Positions 1 to 9,634 are shown, numbered from the stretch's first letter. The stretch: DNA of 64,000 bases from Flavobacterium magnum (GCF_003055625.1 NZ_CP028811.1:1984001-2048000), one strand, 5' to 3'. Numbers and translations: made by a program. The notes: generated by a model from the letters alone, not told the origin.

Positions 1-3000
1 TAATTGCGTAGTTGCTGCCTACGTTTACTGAAGGGAACACGGCTGTCAAAGCACCTGTCAGTGATACATCTTCGCTGCCGATAACACCACTTAAAGCAGG
101 TGTGCCCGTAATAGAAACAGTATCATTTCCGTCATAAGTCTTGGTGTTGAAAGCAAATCCAGTAAGCGTCAGCGTCTTAACGGTAATGTCAGCAAACAGA
201 CCCGTTGGCTGTGTCAGGCTGTAATTTCCTGCTGCGCTTCCCGTTAAGGTATATCCTGTTGCAGTTACGGCGATACCGTTTCCTACAGCAGCGGTTGCAA
301 AAGTGGAAGTACCTGAGGCACCGTTAAAAGCAACATTGGCAACATCTGCGGGAAGTACACCGGATAAACCGGCTGTCCCCGATAAAGTAGCAGTGGTTGT
401 GCCGTCATATTGCTTGTTGTTGGCTGCCAGTCCCGAAACCGTCACTGTTTTAGCCGTGATATCAGCAGTGATGCCAGAAGGCTGTGTAAGCGTATATTTG
501 GCACTGTCTGCGCCGCCAAGCGACAACGAAGTGGTCACCGGCTTTGCATTTCCTGCATTGGCATTGTTAAAATTACCATTTCCGCTAACGGTCACATCGT
601 CTGATCCGACAATACCGACCAAAGTAGCGCCTGAAATGGAAGCAAACGTCAGTCCGTCATACTCCTTATTAGAAGCAGTGGCTCCGGTTACAGTAAGTGT
701 TTTGGTATTTACTGTCAGCGATTGACTTACATCGGGAGCAGCATTATAAGCACTGTTTCCGGCTTGTTGCGCCGTAATTGTAGTAGTACCCGGTGCAACA
801 ATAGTCACCAAGTTTCCACTCACGGTAGCCACGCTCGGATTAGAGCTTAAGTAAGTAACAGTTAATCCCGAATCGGCAGTAGCGGTAAGTGCAAAGTCTG
901 CATCACCATAAGTTACATTTGAAAGGGCATTGAAAGTAATGATCTGATCTGATTTCGTTGTCGTTGTAATCAATTGTAATTGCGGTACATCTGCAGCGGC
1001 ATCATAATTTGAATCTCCTGCCTGTGAGGCGGTAATTGTAGTGGTACCTGCACCAACGATAGTAACGATGTTACCCGCTACAGTAGCTACGTTGGTATCT
1101 GAACTCATATAAGTAACGGTCAGTCCTGAGCTCGCCGTCGCTGTCAATGCAAACGGTGGGTCATTGTCAGGTCTGCTTGCCAATGGGCCAAATGTAATGC
1201 TTTGACCTGCTTTGGTAATGTTTGCAGTCAACGATGGTTGTGAAACCAGGTTGTAATTTCCGGCATCTGCACCATTTAAGGTAAACCCGATTGTCGTTAC
1301 TGCGATTCCGTTTCCGGCGTTAGCGGTAGCAAAAGTGGCAGAGGCGGAAGCACTGTTAACTGTAACAACGTCCGGAGAAATTACGTTTGTGACAGACGCA
1401 CTGCCTGTATTTAATGTAGCGGTAGTGTTGCCATCATAAACCTTGTTGTTCGCCGTAACACCTGCGATGGTCACATCGACCGGAGTGATATTTGCCGTAA
1501 GGTTTGGCTGTGTCAGGCTGTAGTTTGTTGAAGGCGCCGTATAACCGGTAATGTTGATTGTTTTGCCGTTTCCTACAGTAGCCGTCGTAAAGTTGGCAAC
1601 CGGCGTTCCGCTTACAGAGAAACTTTCCCCATTTTGAAGGCCTGAATACGCAGCGGTTCCCGTGAAACTTGCCGTCGTAAGCCTGTCGTAAACTTTATTT
1701 GAACCGGTAAGGCCTGTGATTGTTAAAGCCGCGGCATTGACCGTGTTGCCGCTGGCAGCAGTAGTGATGTTTACTGAAGTAGCACCTGTACTGCTCAATA
1801 CGATGTTTTGCGAATTATAAGTTCCTGTCACAGCTGCATTGGCAGCAAGGCGGACGCTTAATGTACCGCTTGCATTTCCTGCGGTTTGAGTGAAAGTGGC
1901 CGTAGGGCCATAAGTAACGCCATCGTTTGCTACTTCAAAACCTGTTGGTGCTGTAGCAGTAATGTTGGCAGTCAATCCACCACCCGATACTGCAAATGTT
2001 TGCGCAGTAGAGGCGGTACCGTATGTGGTTGTAAATGCTGTTGCCGTTGCTGCACCAACAATCGTCGGGTTACAGTAGTTGGCAGCGGTAGCGCTGTAAC
2101 GGAAACTGGCCGCAGTACCGTTACTGAAGTCAGTACTGTTATTATTGGTGTCCAAACAACCGGAATTATTTCGCTTGTATGAGTTCACATTGCCTGATAA
2201 TGCAGCCGCTGGGGCAGTCTCAAATGCGCTTGCCGTTGCGCCATAACCAACAAGGTCAACGATCGTGGCACTTGCAGGATTACCACCAGATAGGGCAGTA
2301 GTGCTATTAGTTAATGCAACTTTCCCTGCCGTAGCGGACATGTTGATTGCAGTGTTTGAGAAATCAAATGAAGAGATGGCAGTACCATTTGCGCCACCGT
2401 TCGCAAGCCTCACCAGGAAATACTTCCCCGGTTGAACGGTAACGTTTCCGAGATTCGCTGTGGCAGACCATGCACCCGTACCCGTTGCTGATAAATATTG
2501 AACGGCGTAATTGTTCAGGTTAATTGGCGAACTGCTTGGATTAAACAACTCCACAAAATCATGCTGGTACGTAGCACTCGTGTTACCGCCGCCGCCATAA
2601 ATCTGGCTGATGACCATATGGTTTACCACTAATGCAGTAATATCGGCAGTAAGTCCTGTTGGCTGCGTCAGGGTATATCTTGAAGCTTCAGTGCCTCCAA
2701 GCGTCAAAGCAGGGGTTACAGGTTTTGCTGTCCCTACATTCGCATCGCTGAAAGTTCCGCCACCGCTGACCGTAACATTGTCAGCACCCACAGTACCTAC
2801 GAGAGTAGCGCCTGTAATTGTTGCCGTTGTAGTGCCGTCGTAAACTTTTGATTGGGCGGTAGCACCTGTCACGGTTAAGGTTTTTGTATTGACGGTAAGT
2901 GATTGTACCACATCTACGGCCGCATTATAGTTGATGTCACCGGCTTGCTGCGCGGTGATGTTGGTCGTTCCGGGTTTCAGGATGGTTACGGTATTGCCGG

Positions 3001-4744
3001 AAACAGTAGCCACGGTAGGATCGCTGCTTAAGTAGGTTACGGTAAGCCCCGAATCCGACGTAGCGGTCAGCGCGAATGGAGCGTCACCATAAGTTACCGG
3101 GCTTAATGCGCCGAAAGTAATGGTTTGTCCCAGTTTTACGGAGGCGATTACATGTAAGTTCTGTGGCACGTTTGCAGCAGCGGAATAATTTGTATCACCT
3201 GCCTGTGACGCCGTAATGGTGGTATCACCCGCGCCCACAATCGTTACAGTATTTCCTGAAACGGTTGCCACGTTGGTATCCGAACTGCTGTAAGTTACCG
3301 TCAGGCCTGAACTTGCTGTAGCGGTCAGGCTGAACGGCGGATCGGTACTTTGTTTGTCCGACAAGGGTCCGAAAGTAATTGTCTGGCCGGCTTGCGTAAT
3401 ATTAGCTGTCAGCCCTGTCGGCTGCGCAGTTAAGCTGTAATTTCCGGCTTGCGCACCGCTTAGTGCGAATCCAACAGTGGTAACGCTGATGCCCGTTCCT
3501 GCATTGGCAGAAGCAAAGGTAGCCGTAGCGGCAGCACTGTTAATCGTGACTACATCTGAAAATAACACGCCTGAAACGCTGGCGCCGGTCAGGTTAAAAG
3601 ATCCTGTTGTATTGCCATTATAAACTTTATCGTTTACCAGAACGCCGCTAAGGGTTACGCCTCTGGGGCTTACTGTATTTCCGCTGGCCGCGGTGGTGAT
3701 GTTGACATTCGTCGCTCCTGTCGTGGATAAGACGATATTCTGAGCGTTATAACTTCCGCTAACCGCGGCATTGTTTTTGAGACGGACGCTTAAAGTACCG
3801 CTGGCCGTACCGCCGCTTTGTGCGATAGTAGCCGTATTGCCATAAGTGACGCCGTCGCTGGCTACTTCGAAACCCGTTGGTGCCGTAGCAGTAATATCTG
3901 CCGTAAGGCCGCTTCCTGAGACAGGGAATGTCTGCGCAGCCGATGCGGTACCGTAAGTCGTTGTAAAAGCAGTTGCGGTTGCCGCACCGGTGATGGTAGC
4001 TGTACTGGCAACACCTATAACTACATTGTCAAGATAAACCCTTCTGGCTGCAGAAGGATTCGTAAACATGGAGTATACACCAAAAAATGATGAGCTAGTA
4101 ATTGTATTGTCACTTAAAGTTCCGGCGCTGGTTGTAGGCGTAGCTCCGTAAGTAAAGCCCGTAGAATAAAACAATTCAAACACACCTGCAGCACTTCTGG
4201 TAACCCTGATATTTAAACCAGCAGCTAGCGCGCTGGCGTTGTAATTTGCGCTTGAAGGGAAATTACCTACTTTGGTAGGGGCTCCCGCTCCTGACTTTTT
4301 CCACAATTCAATTGGGTCAGTAGTACCGTCAACTCCAATCCTTAGGAAATACCCAGTCCACGTAGCGCCCACCATTGAGCCGGTAATCGCGGTATTCGAC
4401 ATAAGTATAACCCCAAAATAATTTCCGCTGGCCGGACTAAAACTGCCAGAACCCAATGAAAATGCCCATTCGCTGACTTCGGTACTCGGAGTGGTCAATG
4501 TGACATTTGCAGTACCTGAGGTCAAAGTGCCCGCCAGGTAAGAACCATCTGTTGTCGCAGTTCCACCGGGAAGGGGAGTTGTTGTAATTACACCAAAACT
4601 TCCGGTGTCCCCAGACCAAATCGGTGATGCAGTAAAATTACCATCTGTAAAATCGTCCGTAGTCTGCGCGGCGCTTTTAACACCGCAAAGAAGAAGGGCT
4701 ACCAGTAAGAGACGGTAACTGTTAAGTAGAATTGTTTTCATCAT
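1..4744 (-). CDS. Giant secreted modular repeat protein (YDG/MBG-type Ig-like repeats, lamin-tail domain), 3' end outside window
   Basis: At least 1,581 codons are open from the first of two adjacent ATGs to the window edge, so the C-terminus, where a T9SS sorting signal would lie, is not visible. It begins with a signal peptide of about 24 residues (hydrophobic core LLLVALLLCGV, then SAAQ). Reading along the protein: a lectin/laminin-G-like N-terminal region (nt about 4670-4000); a domain of about 110 residues (4000-3660) that recurs at 2080-1740; YDG domains with the signature K-x-YDG-x-TTA; MBG-type bacterial Ig repeats (SSDTNVATVSGNTVTI-like); and a lamin-tail domain at about 2600-2190. 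YDG and MBG repeats then continue to the edge. This is typical of exported flavobacterial surface or adhesion proteins. The function is inferred from architecture; no catalytic domain was seen. Confidence 0.85.
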   Translation of the reverse strand, partial: MMKTILLNSYRLLLVALLLCGVKSAAQTTDDFTDGNFTASPIWSGDTGSFGVITTTPLPGGTATTDGSYLAGTLTSGTANVTLTTPSTEVSEWAFSLGSGSFSPASGNYFGVILMSNTAITGSMVGATWTGYFLRIGVDGTTDPIELWKKSGAGAPTKVGNFPSSANYNASALAAGLNIRVTRSAAGVFELFYSTGFTYGATPTTSAGTLSDNTITSSSFFGVYSMFTNPSAARRVYLDNVVIGVASTATITGAATATAFTTTYGTASAAQTFPVSGSGLTADITATAPTGFEVASDGVTYGNTATIAQSGGTASGTLSVRLKNNAAVSGSYNAQNIVLSTTGATNVNITTAASGNTVSPRGVTLSGVLVNDKVYNGNTTGSFNLTGASVSGVLFSDVVTINSAAATATFASANAGTGISVTTVGFALSGAQAGNYSLTAQPTGLTANITQAGQTITFGPLSDKQSTDPPFSLTATASSGLTVTYSSSDTNVATVSGNTVTIVGAGDTTITASQAGDTNYSAAANVPQNLHVIASVKLGQTITFGALSPVTYGDAPFALTATSDSGLTVTYLSSDPTVATVSGNTVTILKPGTTNITAQQAGDINYNAAVDVVQSLTVNTKTLTVTGATAQSKVYDGTTTATITGATLVGTVGADNVTVSGGGTFSDANVGTAKPVTPALTLGGTEASRYTLTQPTGLTADITALVVNHMVISQIYGGGGNTSATYQHDFVELFNPSSSPINLNNYAVQYLSATGTGAWSATANLGNVTVQPGKYFLVRLANGGANGTAISSFDFSNTAINMSATAGKVALTNSTTALSGGNPASATIVDLVGYGATASAFETAPAAALSGNVNSYKRNNSGCLDTNNNSTDFSNGTAASFRYSATAANYCNPTIVGAATATAFTTTYGTASTAQTFAVSGGGLTANITATAPTGFEVANDGVTYGPTATFTQTAGNASGTLSVRLAANAAVTGTYNSQNIVLSSTGATSVNITTAASGNTVNAAALTITGLTGSNKVYDRLTTASFTGTAAYSGLQNGESFSVSGTPVANFTTATVGNGKTINITGYTAPSTNYSLTQPNLTANITPVDVTIAGVTANNKVYDGNTTATLNTGSASVTNVISPDVVTVNSASASATFATANAGNGIAVTTIGFTLNGADAGNYNLVSQPSLTANITKAGQSITFGPLASRPDNDPPFALTATASSGLTVTYMSSDTNVATVAGNIVTIVGAGTTTITASQAGDSNYDAAADVPQLQLITTTTKSDQIITFNALSNVTYGDADFALTATADSGLTVTYLSSNPSVATVSGNLVTIVAPGTTTITAQQAGNSAYNAAPDVSQSLTVNTKTLTVTGATASNKEYDGLTFASISGATLVGIVGSDDVTVSGNGNFNNANAGNAKPVTTSLSLGGADSAKYTLTQPSGITADITAKTVTVSGLAANNKQYDGTTTATLSGTAGLSGVLPADVANVAFNGASGTSTFATAAVGNGIAVTATGYTLTGSAAGNYSLTQPTGLFADITVKTLTLTGFAFNTKTYDGNDTVSITGTPALSGVIGSEDVSLTGALTAVFPSVNVGSNYAI

Positions 4745-4766
4745 TTTTTATTTAATTGACAGGGAG

Positions 4767-4774
4767 CAAAATTA
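4767..4774 (-). promoter_or_regulatory. -7 element TAATTTTG of the giant repeat gene
   Basis: On the minus strand this is an exact match to the Bacteroidetes -7 consensus TAnnTTTG, 22 nt before the start codon. No well-spaced -33 TTG was found, so only the -7 box is claimed. Confidence 0.5.
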
Positions 4775-5014
4775 AGTGTTTTTAACAACAAACCATGGCT
4801 TTCTTATTAATAATTTGTTAAGGATGAGTGCATAAATTGTTGATAAGTAACATCGTTCAGACGCATTTTGTAGAAAAAAATCAATTTATTACATTTTGTA
4901 ACCGACTGAGCCCATCGCGTTTCCGCGTATCAATCGCATTTCCGCGGCATTTCAAACGGGATTCCGGAGCATTGGTCAGGCCGTAACCGTTAAGTTAACA
5001 TAGCGTCAATGCCT

Positions 5015-5047
5015 TTGTAAGACAAAGCAGAAGTTTTAGTAGTTTTG
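5015..5047 (+). promoter_or_regulatory. Promoter of the membrane AraC regulator
   Basis: TTG (5015-5017), a 22-nt spacer, then TAGTTTTG (5040-5047), which matches the Bacteroidetes TTG-N19-23-TAnnTTTG pattern. Its position supports the ATG at 5072 as the start rather than the in-frame TTG at 5045, which would lie inside the -7 box. Confidence 0.6.
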
Positions 5048-5071
5048 TGTCCATCCCCAACCAAGTACTTC

Positions 5072-6283
5072 ATGCTTTTCGAGTTCAGTTTCTACAGTTC
5101 GCTGCTGCTGGTCATCTTCAGCCAGGGAATCATATTTGCACTGCTGCTGCTCCGCAAGGGCATCGCAGCAGACAACCCGTCAAATGTGTGGCTCTCCGCC
5201 TTCATTTTCTGCTGTTCGCTTTATTTTGCGCCCTGGATGCTCGGGTTTGCAGGCTGGTATGACGCGCAGCCGTACCGGGACATTTTGTTTTACATTCCGT
5301 TTCAGCAGCTTTTTCTGGTGGGACCGCTGATTTACTGCTACACCCAAAGCCTCCTCAATCCGCAGTTCAGCGTCACGAAAAACGTGCGGCTGCATTTCGT
5401 TTTGCCGGCGGTATACCTCGTATACTGTCTTTTGATGTGGATTTATGACGATTTCATTTATGAAGGGTATTATTTCTACGCCTCAGGCAGCGACAAGGAT
5501 TTTGAACCTTGGTACCAATACGCCGGATTGGCCTCGATGGGTTTTTACCTTATCCGAAGCATCCGCTTTTACGATACATATAATGAAATTGTGGTGCAGG
5601 TCACCAGTTTTGCCGACGGGATCCTGTTTCGCTGGATAAAGACCTATTTGGTAGCCTTCCTGATCTTGATGTCCCTGCCCGTCATCTTCGACCTGGTCGC
5701 GTTGTTTTATCCCCAGGCGACATCATATGCCGGGTCATGGTGGTACTTCCTTGCCTATTCGGTGGTGATGTATTACCTGGCACTTACTGCGTATTCCAAT
5801 CCGGTGGTTCAGAAAATGGCATTCCGGGTCTACTCGGAAGGCAATCAACAACGGGTCGCATTGGGCACACCCGATGATGCCCCGCCTACCCTTGAGCTCC
5901 GGGACCAGGAGGAAACAAAGAAACTGCCCGACCTGGAGCATTGGAAGCAACGTATAGAACGGCTCATCCGAGATGAGTCGCTTTACCGCAATCCGGAACT
6001 CACGCTGTTGGACGTGTCAACTCAACTCGGAAAAAATCCCACATTCGTTTCCAAGGCCGTGAACCAGGGTTTCGGCATGAGTTTCAACGACCTGGTCAAC
6101 TCTTTCCGAATTGATGCGGTTTGCACAGGAATTGCAAACAACGAACACCAGCAACAGACGCTGCTCGGGATCGCATTGGACAGTGGTTTCAATTCAAAAG
6201 CTACGTTTAATCGTGCCTTTAAGAAACACACCGGGCAAACACCGACGGCTTTTCTGGCCCTGATTCCGAAAAAAAGCGATTGA
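5072..6283 (+). CDS. Membrane-embedded AraC-family transcriptional regulator
   Basis: 403 residues. The N-terminal two thirds is very hydrophobic, with about seven predicted membrane helices between residues 5 and 245. A charged linker and a C-terminal AraC-type helix-turn-helix (about residues 300-400) follow; the second HTH ends in the family motif F-N-R-A-F-K-K-H-T-G-Q-T-P. Such 7TM-AraC proteins are common in Bacteroidetes and are thought to sense something at the membrane and regulate nearby genes; the ligand is unknown. The DoxX gene and lipoprotein gene follow 77 bp downstream on the same strand and are plausible targets. The ATG at 5072 was chosen because it follows a good promoter by 24 nt. 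Confidence 0.85.
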   Translation: MLFEFSFYSSLLLVIFSQGIIFALLLLRKGIAADNPSNVWLSAFIFCCSLYFAPWMLGFAGWYDAQPYRDILFYIPFQQLFLVGPLIYCYTQSLLNPQFSVTKNVRLHFVLPAVYLVYCLLMWIYDDFIYEGYYFYASGSDKDFEPWYQYAGLASMGFYLIRSIRFYDTYNEIVVQVTSFADGILFRWIKTYLVAFLILMSLPVIFDLVALFYPQATSYAGSWWYFLAYSVVMYYLALTAYSNPVVQKMAFRVYSEGNQQRVALGTPDDAPPTLELRDQEETKKLPDLEHWKQRIERLIRDESLYRNPELTLLDVSTQLGKNPTFVSKAVNQGFGMSFNDLVNSFRIDAVCTGIANNEHQQQTLLGIALDSGFNSKATFNRAFKKHTGQTPTAFLALIPKKSD

Positions 6284-6360
6284 AAAGGTCTCAAATCATG
6301 ATATGAAGCGACCGGCAAAGGCATAAGCTGCAACTTTGCCCTGAATCAAAACGCAATATC

Positions 6361-6888
6361 ATGACAAAAAAAACAAAAATGACGCTGGTCCGGGTGCTCT
6401 TCGCCCGCTTAACAAGACCACTGACCATGCCTTACTGGTGGCAGGATGTCCTGCTGATGGCGCCACGTGTAGTCTGTGGCTACTGGCTAACTTCTAATTT
6501 CGGTGCAGCCAAATTCGGATTGCCGTGGTCGCCGCCGGAAAACAATCTCGGTTTTTTTGAGGTAGCCTTCTGGTTTCCCAATGATGTCGCCGCTTACGGC
6601 GGAGTCTTTGCCCTTTGTCCTGCACTTTTTGCCTGGATGGGCGCCTTCAGCGAAGGGGTAGGGGGGCTTTTGCTGGTTTTGGGCCTGCAGACACGCATCG
6701 CCTCTTTCCTGATTGCGTGCACGATGATCGTAGCCGCGTTCATACAACACGGAGGCGAGACCCTTTGGAATATGCTGCCAGCAATGGCTTTCCTGTTCGT
6801 CGCCCTGTTCAATATGGTGCTTGGTTCGGGCCGCTTCGGACTCGACTATTTATTAACCGCTAAAAAATCTTCTGATGAAAAACTTTAA
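6361..6888 (+). CDS. DoxX-family membrane protein
   Basis: 175 residues with four hydrophobic segments. The central part carries the pattern seen in DoxX/DoxD-like proteins: A-x-x-L-x-x-GLGG-like turns (here GVGGLLLVLGL), Q-T-R-I-A and a conserved HGG. DoxX proteins are inner-membrane proteins linked to thiol or redox chemistry in a few bacteria; the role here is unknown. The 3' end overlaps the next gene by 14 bp, so the two are almost certainly co-transcribed and translationally coupled. A near-match -7 box (CAACTTTG) lies 22 nt before the start. Confidence 0.75.
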   Translation: MTKKTKMTLVRVLFARLTRPLTMPYWWQDVLLMAPRVVCGYWLTSNFGAAKFGLPWSPPENNLGFFEVAFWFPNDVAAYGGVFALCPALFAWMGAFSEGVGGLLLVLGLQTRIASFLIACTMIVAAFIQHGGETLWNMLPAMAFLFVALFNMVLGSGRFGLDYLLTAKKSSDEKL

Positions 6889-7234
6889 GATATTCGTCGT
6901 CGCCTTATCTCTGGCGCTTATCGGCTGCGTTCAGCCCTCATACAAACGGACGCTGCTCATTACACTCAAAGTCAAAAGCAGTGAAAAAATCACATCTGTT
7001 GGCATCCGCGGAAACGACAAGCCATTCAGCTGGGATTACGATTACCCGATGCAGTATGACGCGGCTACCGGCTGCTACACCGCTAAGGCGGTCATGACAA
7101 CCGGGTATGCTTTTACAGACATCAAATTTACCGTAAACGGGGCCTTCGAATTACAGGGAAAAGACAACCGCAGGCTGCTTTTCAGGGACAAGGACACGCT
7201 GGTCTACACGGCTGAGTACAATGTTATGAAATAA
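6875..7234 (+). CDS. Small lipoprotein, possibly with a carbohydrate-binding-like fold
   Basis: 119 residues with a lipoprotein signal peptide; the lipobox LIGC places the lipidated cysteine at residue 18. The mature part has alternating beta-strand patterns and a V-G-I-R-G-N-D-K-P-F-S-W-D stretch. That stretch resembles the strand-turn seen in starch-binding-like domains that precede secreted glycosidases in Bacteroidetes; this is similarity by eye only. It overlaps the DoxX gene by 14 bp and ends that small operon. Export to the periplasm or outer membrane is well supported; the function is not. Confidence 0.7.
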   Translation: MKNFKIFVVALSLALIGCVQPSYKRTLLITLKVKSSEKITSVGIRGNDKPFSWDYDYPMQYDAATGCYTAKAVMTTGYAFTDIKFTVNGAFELQGKDNRRLLFRDKDTLVYTAEYNVMK

Positions 7235-7266
7235 TAGTAAGCTTCCGCTGACGGACCTTTGCAACA

Positions 7267-7644
7267 TTACAACACGTGGTGCGCCAAAACCTTCTGCACT
7301 TCATACACATTCACCGATTTGCTGAATTGTGCCTTGATGCTGGGTTCGGCCTCACTCGAAACCCATATCCTGAGTTCGGCGTCGAGGTCGAACGTTCCGG
7401 CCGACTCGATGCTGAATCTCGAAATGCTCTTGTAGTTGATTGATTTGTACTCGACCTTGCTGCCTGTCAGTCCCTGGACATTCACAAATATCAGTCGTTT
7501 GCTGGTAAAGATGAAAGTATCACGGATCAGCTTGAAGCCGAGTTCGATATGTTCACCGTCGATTAAAAGCTGGCTGTATTTTTGGGTCAGTTCGTCCGGA
7601 TTGACGGCTCCGGCGTTGCCTAGTAATGCTGAAAATATTCCCAT
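7267..7644 (-). CDS. Bacterial PH-domain protein (bPH_1/YvbH-like)
   Basis: 125 residues, almost entirely one PH-like domain. It has an N-terminal helix, then I-x-x-G-F-K-L-I-R-D, F-T-S-K-R-L-I-F-V, Y-K-S-I-x-R-F-S-I-E and D-L-D-A-E-L-R-I-W-V, the strand series that defines the bPH_1 family. These proteins are soluble and form rings in the structures known, but their biological role is not settled. No signal peptide or membrane helix is present. It is followed on the same strand by the DUF3050 gene start, 56 bp upstream in coding order. Confidence 0.8.
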   Translation of the reverse strand: MGIFSALLGNAGAVNPDELTQKYSQLLIDGEHIELGFKLIRDTFIFTSKRLIFVNVQGLTGSKVEYKSINYKSISRFSIESAGTFDLDAELRIWVSSEAEPSIKAQFSKSVNVYEVQKVLAHHVL

Positions 7645-7700
7645 AAGGTGTAAAGTTGTTTATTATTGTAAAACGAAGGGGCGATCAGGCCATTATCCTG

Positions 7701-8501
7701 TTATGAAACCGTTGCCGGCGCCGTTTTTTTGTTGTTCATAATTTGTCGGTATGCCCCGTCCCAGAGCGCCATGCGCGCGGCGAGTGATGCTTTGGTGGCC
7801 TGAGTGGCTTCTTCCCAGCGGGTTGCGTCTGCGCCGCATAAATGGGACGTCATCTGCAACGCGAGATGGCTGTGGTGGTCACCGTCAACCTCAATATGCC
7901 TTTCGAGGTAATATTTAAAAACCGAAATGCTTTCCGGGAAACGGCTGTCGAGATCGCTGACCATCGAAAGGAACATACCGGGAATCAGATCCTCTCTTCC
8001 AAAAGTGAAGATCGCTGATTGGAGGTAGTCTTTGCGGCTCTCGATAATTTTGAAAGTGAACCCGACAAAATCCCTGGCTTCCTTCGGAATGTCTGCAGCC
8101 TGAAGGGCATCCTCTAAACTCCTGCCGTTTTTCAGGCCAGAAATGAAATTTTCAATGGGAGCGGTATCGGCACCACACTGATGCATCGCATCGAGGTAGA
8201 GCTCGAAATGGCTCTTGCGGTTTCCGTTCAGATCCACATCTGACTCTTCACCCGCCACGATTTCATTGATCAGGTAACGCGTATCCGCCGATCCTTTCGG
8301 GAACCAGGGCACCGACGTGCACGTGAGCTCGTTTTGCAGTGACTTTAAAAGCGACATGAAGTCCCACACCGCAAAAACGTGGTATTGCATAAATATTTTA
8401 AGGTCTTCGGCACTTTCTATGGCAGAATATACTTTGTGGTTGATGATTTCCTGCCGTAATGGCGCGATGCTGTTCTTGATTGCTGCTGTCTGTTCGTTCA
8501 T
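7701..8501 (-). CDS. DUF3050 family protein (haem-oxygenase-like helical fold)
   Basis: 266 residues. The N-terminal half has the family pattern: H-x-V-Y-x-x-[18 protein letters not shown] and [11 protein letters not shown] segment and an H-x-E-x-D-G-D-H-H-S-H cluster follow near residues 208-218. The acidic and histidine-rich positions suggest a metal site like that of the haem-oxygenase/TenA-like superfamily, but no reaction has been assigned to DUF3050 that I know of. No signal peptide. It stands 28 bp after the DUF1801 gene on the same strand and may be co-transcribed with it. Confidence 0.8.
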   Translation of the reverse strand: MNEQTAAIKNSIAPLRQEIINHKVYSAIESAEDLKIFMQYHVFAVWDFMSLLKSLQNELTCTSVPWFPKGSADTRYLINEIVAGEESDVDLNGNRKSHFELYLDAMHQCGADTAPIENFISGLKNGRSLEDALQAADIPKEARDFVGFTFKIIESRKDYLQSAIFTFGREDLIPGMFLSMVSDLDSRFPESISVFKYYLERHIEVDGDHHSHLALQMTSHLCGADATRWEEATQATKASLAARMALWDGAYRQIMNNKKTAPATVS

Positions 8502-8529
8502 TTTAATTGTTATTGTGTGGCGGGAGATA

Positions 8530-8943
8530 TTATTGCTCCACTTTGGCTAGCCAGTCTTTTATTACGTTTTGTAATGCGATTCGGTTTTTATTAAGATCCG
8601 CGATGGAGCCCAGCCGGATCATTCTTCGGCCGTCAGCGTAGTTTCCTTCCAATACGCCGTCGCGGTCGTCGATGATGTTACCGGTAGGAAAAACCAGCAA
8701 CGCATAATTTTTTCGCGTATGTATGACAAGGATGTCCCTTTTGTACTCTTTCGGATCGAACGGTTTCATATCGCCGTTGTAAAAAAAGGCAGGCGAATTC
8801 CATTTGATGTGCTCGCTCACGAGGGTGTCGGTTTCGAGCACCGCGGTTCGGATCGCTTCGGTCAATGCGGCAAAATCGGGGTGCAGGTTGCGGATGAATT
8901 CCGTTACACTTTGCGGGTCGTGGTCGTAGGCTGATTTGCTCAT
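8530..8943 (-). CDS. DUF1801 (YdhG-like) domain protein
   Basis: 137 residues. DUF1801 features are present: an N-terminal helix, [12 protein letters not shown], a central strand [17 protein letters not shown], and a C-terminal R-M-I-R-L-G-S helix region ending in I-K-D-W-L. The fold resembles the frataxin-like YdhG group; the function is unknown. The ATG at 8943 was preferred over an in-frame TTG six bases upstream because the -7 box TATATTTG ends only 3 bp before it, which implies a nearly leaderless transcript. Confidence 0.8.
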   Translation of the reverse strand: MSKSAYDHDPQSVTEFIRNLHPDFAALTEAIRTAVLETDTLVSEHIKWNSPAFFYNGDMKPFDPKEYKRDILVIHTRKNYALLVFPTGNIIDDRDGVLEGNYADGRRMIRLGSIADLNKNRIALQNVIKDWLAKVEQ

Positions 8944-8946
8944 GCG

Positions 8947-8954
8947 CAAATATA
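8947..8954 (-). promoter_or_regulatory. -7 element TATATTTG abutting the DUF1801 start
   Basis: Exact TAnnTTTG match on the minus strand, 3 bp before the ATG. Transcription would start at or next to the start codon. No clear -33 TTG was found. Confidence 0.4.
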
Positions 8955-9010
8955 AAAATTATTGCCGACTGCCCCAGTGGAATATTTTCATCGCGCGGCA
9001 AGGGGGCTCA

Positions 9011-9529
9011 TCACGCGATATCACCCGCCCGGAACGACCATTCGGCATGGAGGTCCAGATCCTGCCGCAGCAGCAGATGCAACTGCGCCGTATGATGCTG
9101 GGTGTGCCGCAGGTTATAAAGCAGGATTTCCAATATCGGATAGTCCATGTCGCCGGGATCGTCGCCCTCCGTAAATCGGTCATGGAATTTTTCGCCGCTC
9201 AGGCTTTCAATGGTTTCTTTGCATTTTTCCCGGCTTCGCGCGACGTATGCTATGAGCTCATCTTTAGTATAGTGCCTGTCAGGGATCAGGTCGCCAACAG
9301 CTTCCACAGGCTGCGATGCTTCTTTTTGGGTAAAAGGAAGCAAAGGCGAAAAGCCGGCGGGTGGAACACTCAAGTAGTAGTCCAGAAAGATGGCACTGTG
9401 GTACGCAATGTAGTAAAAACGTTTTCGGTCCGCGAAATAGGCGTCGGGACAGGTTGAAATCGCATTGATCAGCATGTCTATGGCGGCACCGAATTGGTTC
9501 CATATCGCCTCCCTGATTACTTTTTCCAT
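9011..9529 (-). CDS. DinB/YfiT-like putative metal-dependent hydrolase
   Basis: 172 residues from the ATG at 9529; an upstream in-frame start at 9592 adds a non-helical, unlikely extension. The protein is all-helical in pattern and carries the DinB-superfamily histidines: an H in F-Y-Y-I-A-Y-H-S near the N-terminus and N-L-R-H-T-Q-H-H-T-A-Q-L-H near the C-terminus. Family members use such a three-histidine site to bind a divalent metal, and several act as thiol transferases (including bacillithiol transferases). A link to the bacillithiol protein YtxJ elsewhere in this window is therefore possible but not shown. Confidence 0.75.
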   Translation of the reverse strand: MEKVIREAIWNQFGAAIDMLINAISTCPDAYFADRKRFYYIAYHSAIFLDYYLSVPPAGFSPLLPFTQKEASQPVEAVGDLIPDRHYTKDELIAYVARSREKCKETIESLSGEKFHDRFTEGDDPGDMDYPILEILLYNLRHTQHHTAQLHLLLRQDLDLHAEWSFRAGDIA

Positions 9530-9634
9530 AGGATTGATGTAAAGGTTTTTGCACATTCCACATCCCAAAAATAAGGATTCTTCACTTCTCATCCGTTGGA
9601 AGCAGCAAAAATGCGGCGTCGGATGACAACAGTA

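Larger units (their letters stand above)
4745..5071. other. Intergenic region between divergent genes
   Basis: These 327 bp separate the repeat-protein gene (minus) from the AraC regulator (plus). They hold the two divergent promoters listed separately and a short imperfect direct repeat around 4914-4950 (ATCGCGTTTCCGCG and ATCGCATTTCCGCG). No gene was seen. Confidence 0.6.

Noticed and set aside
303..725. Plus-strand open frames inside the giant repeat gene (also 1886-2182 and 2610-2843)
   Set aside because: They are antisense to a continuous minus-strand frame with clear YDG/MBG domains and have no promoter or recognisable protein pattern.
720..3400. Regular repeats that could suggest a CRISPR array or satellite DNA
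   Set aside because: The repeats are coding, diverged and about 240-270 bp long, as expected for protein modules; no short direct repeats with unique spacers were found.
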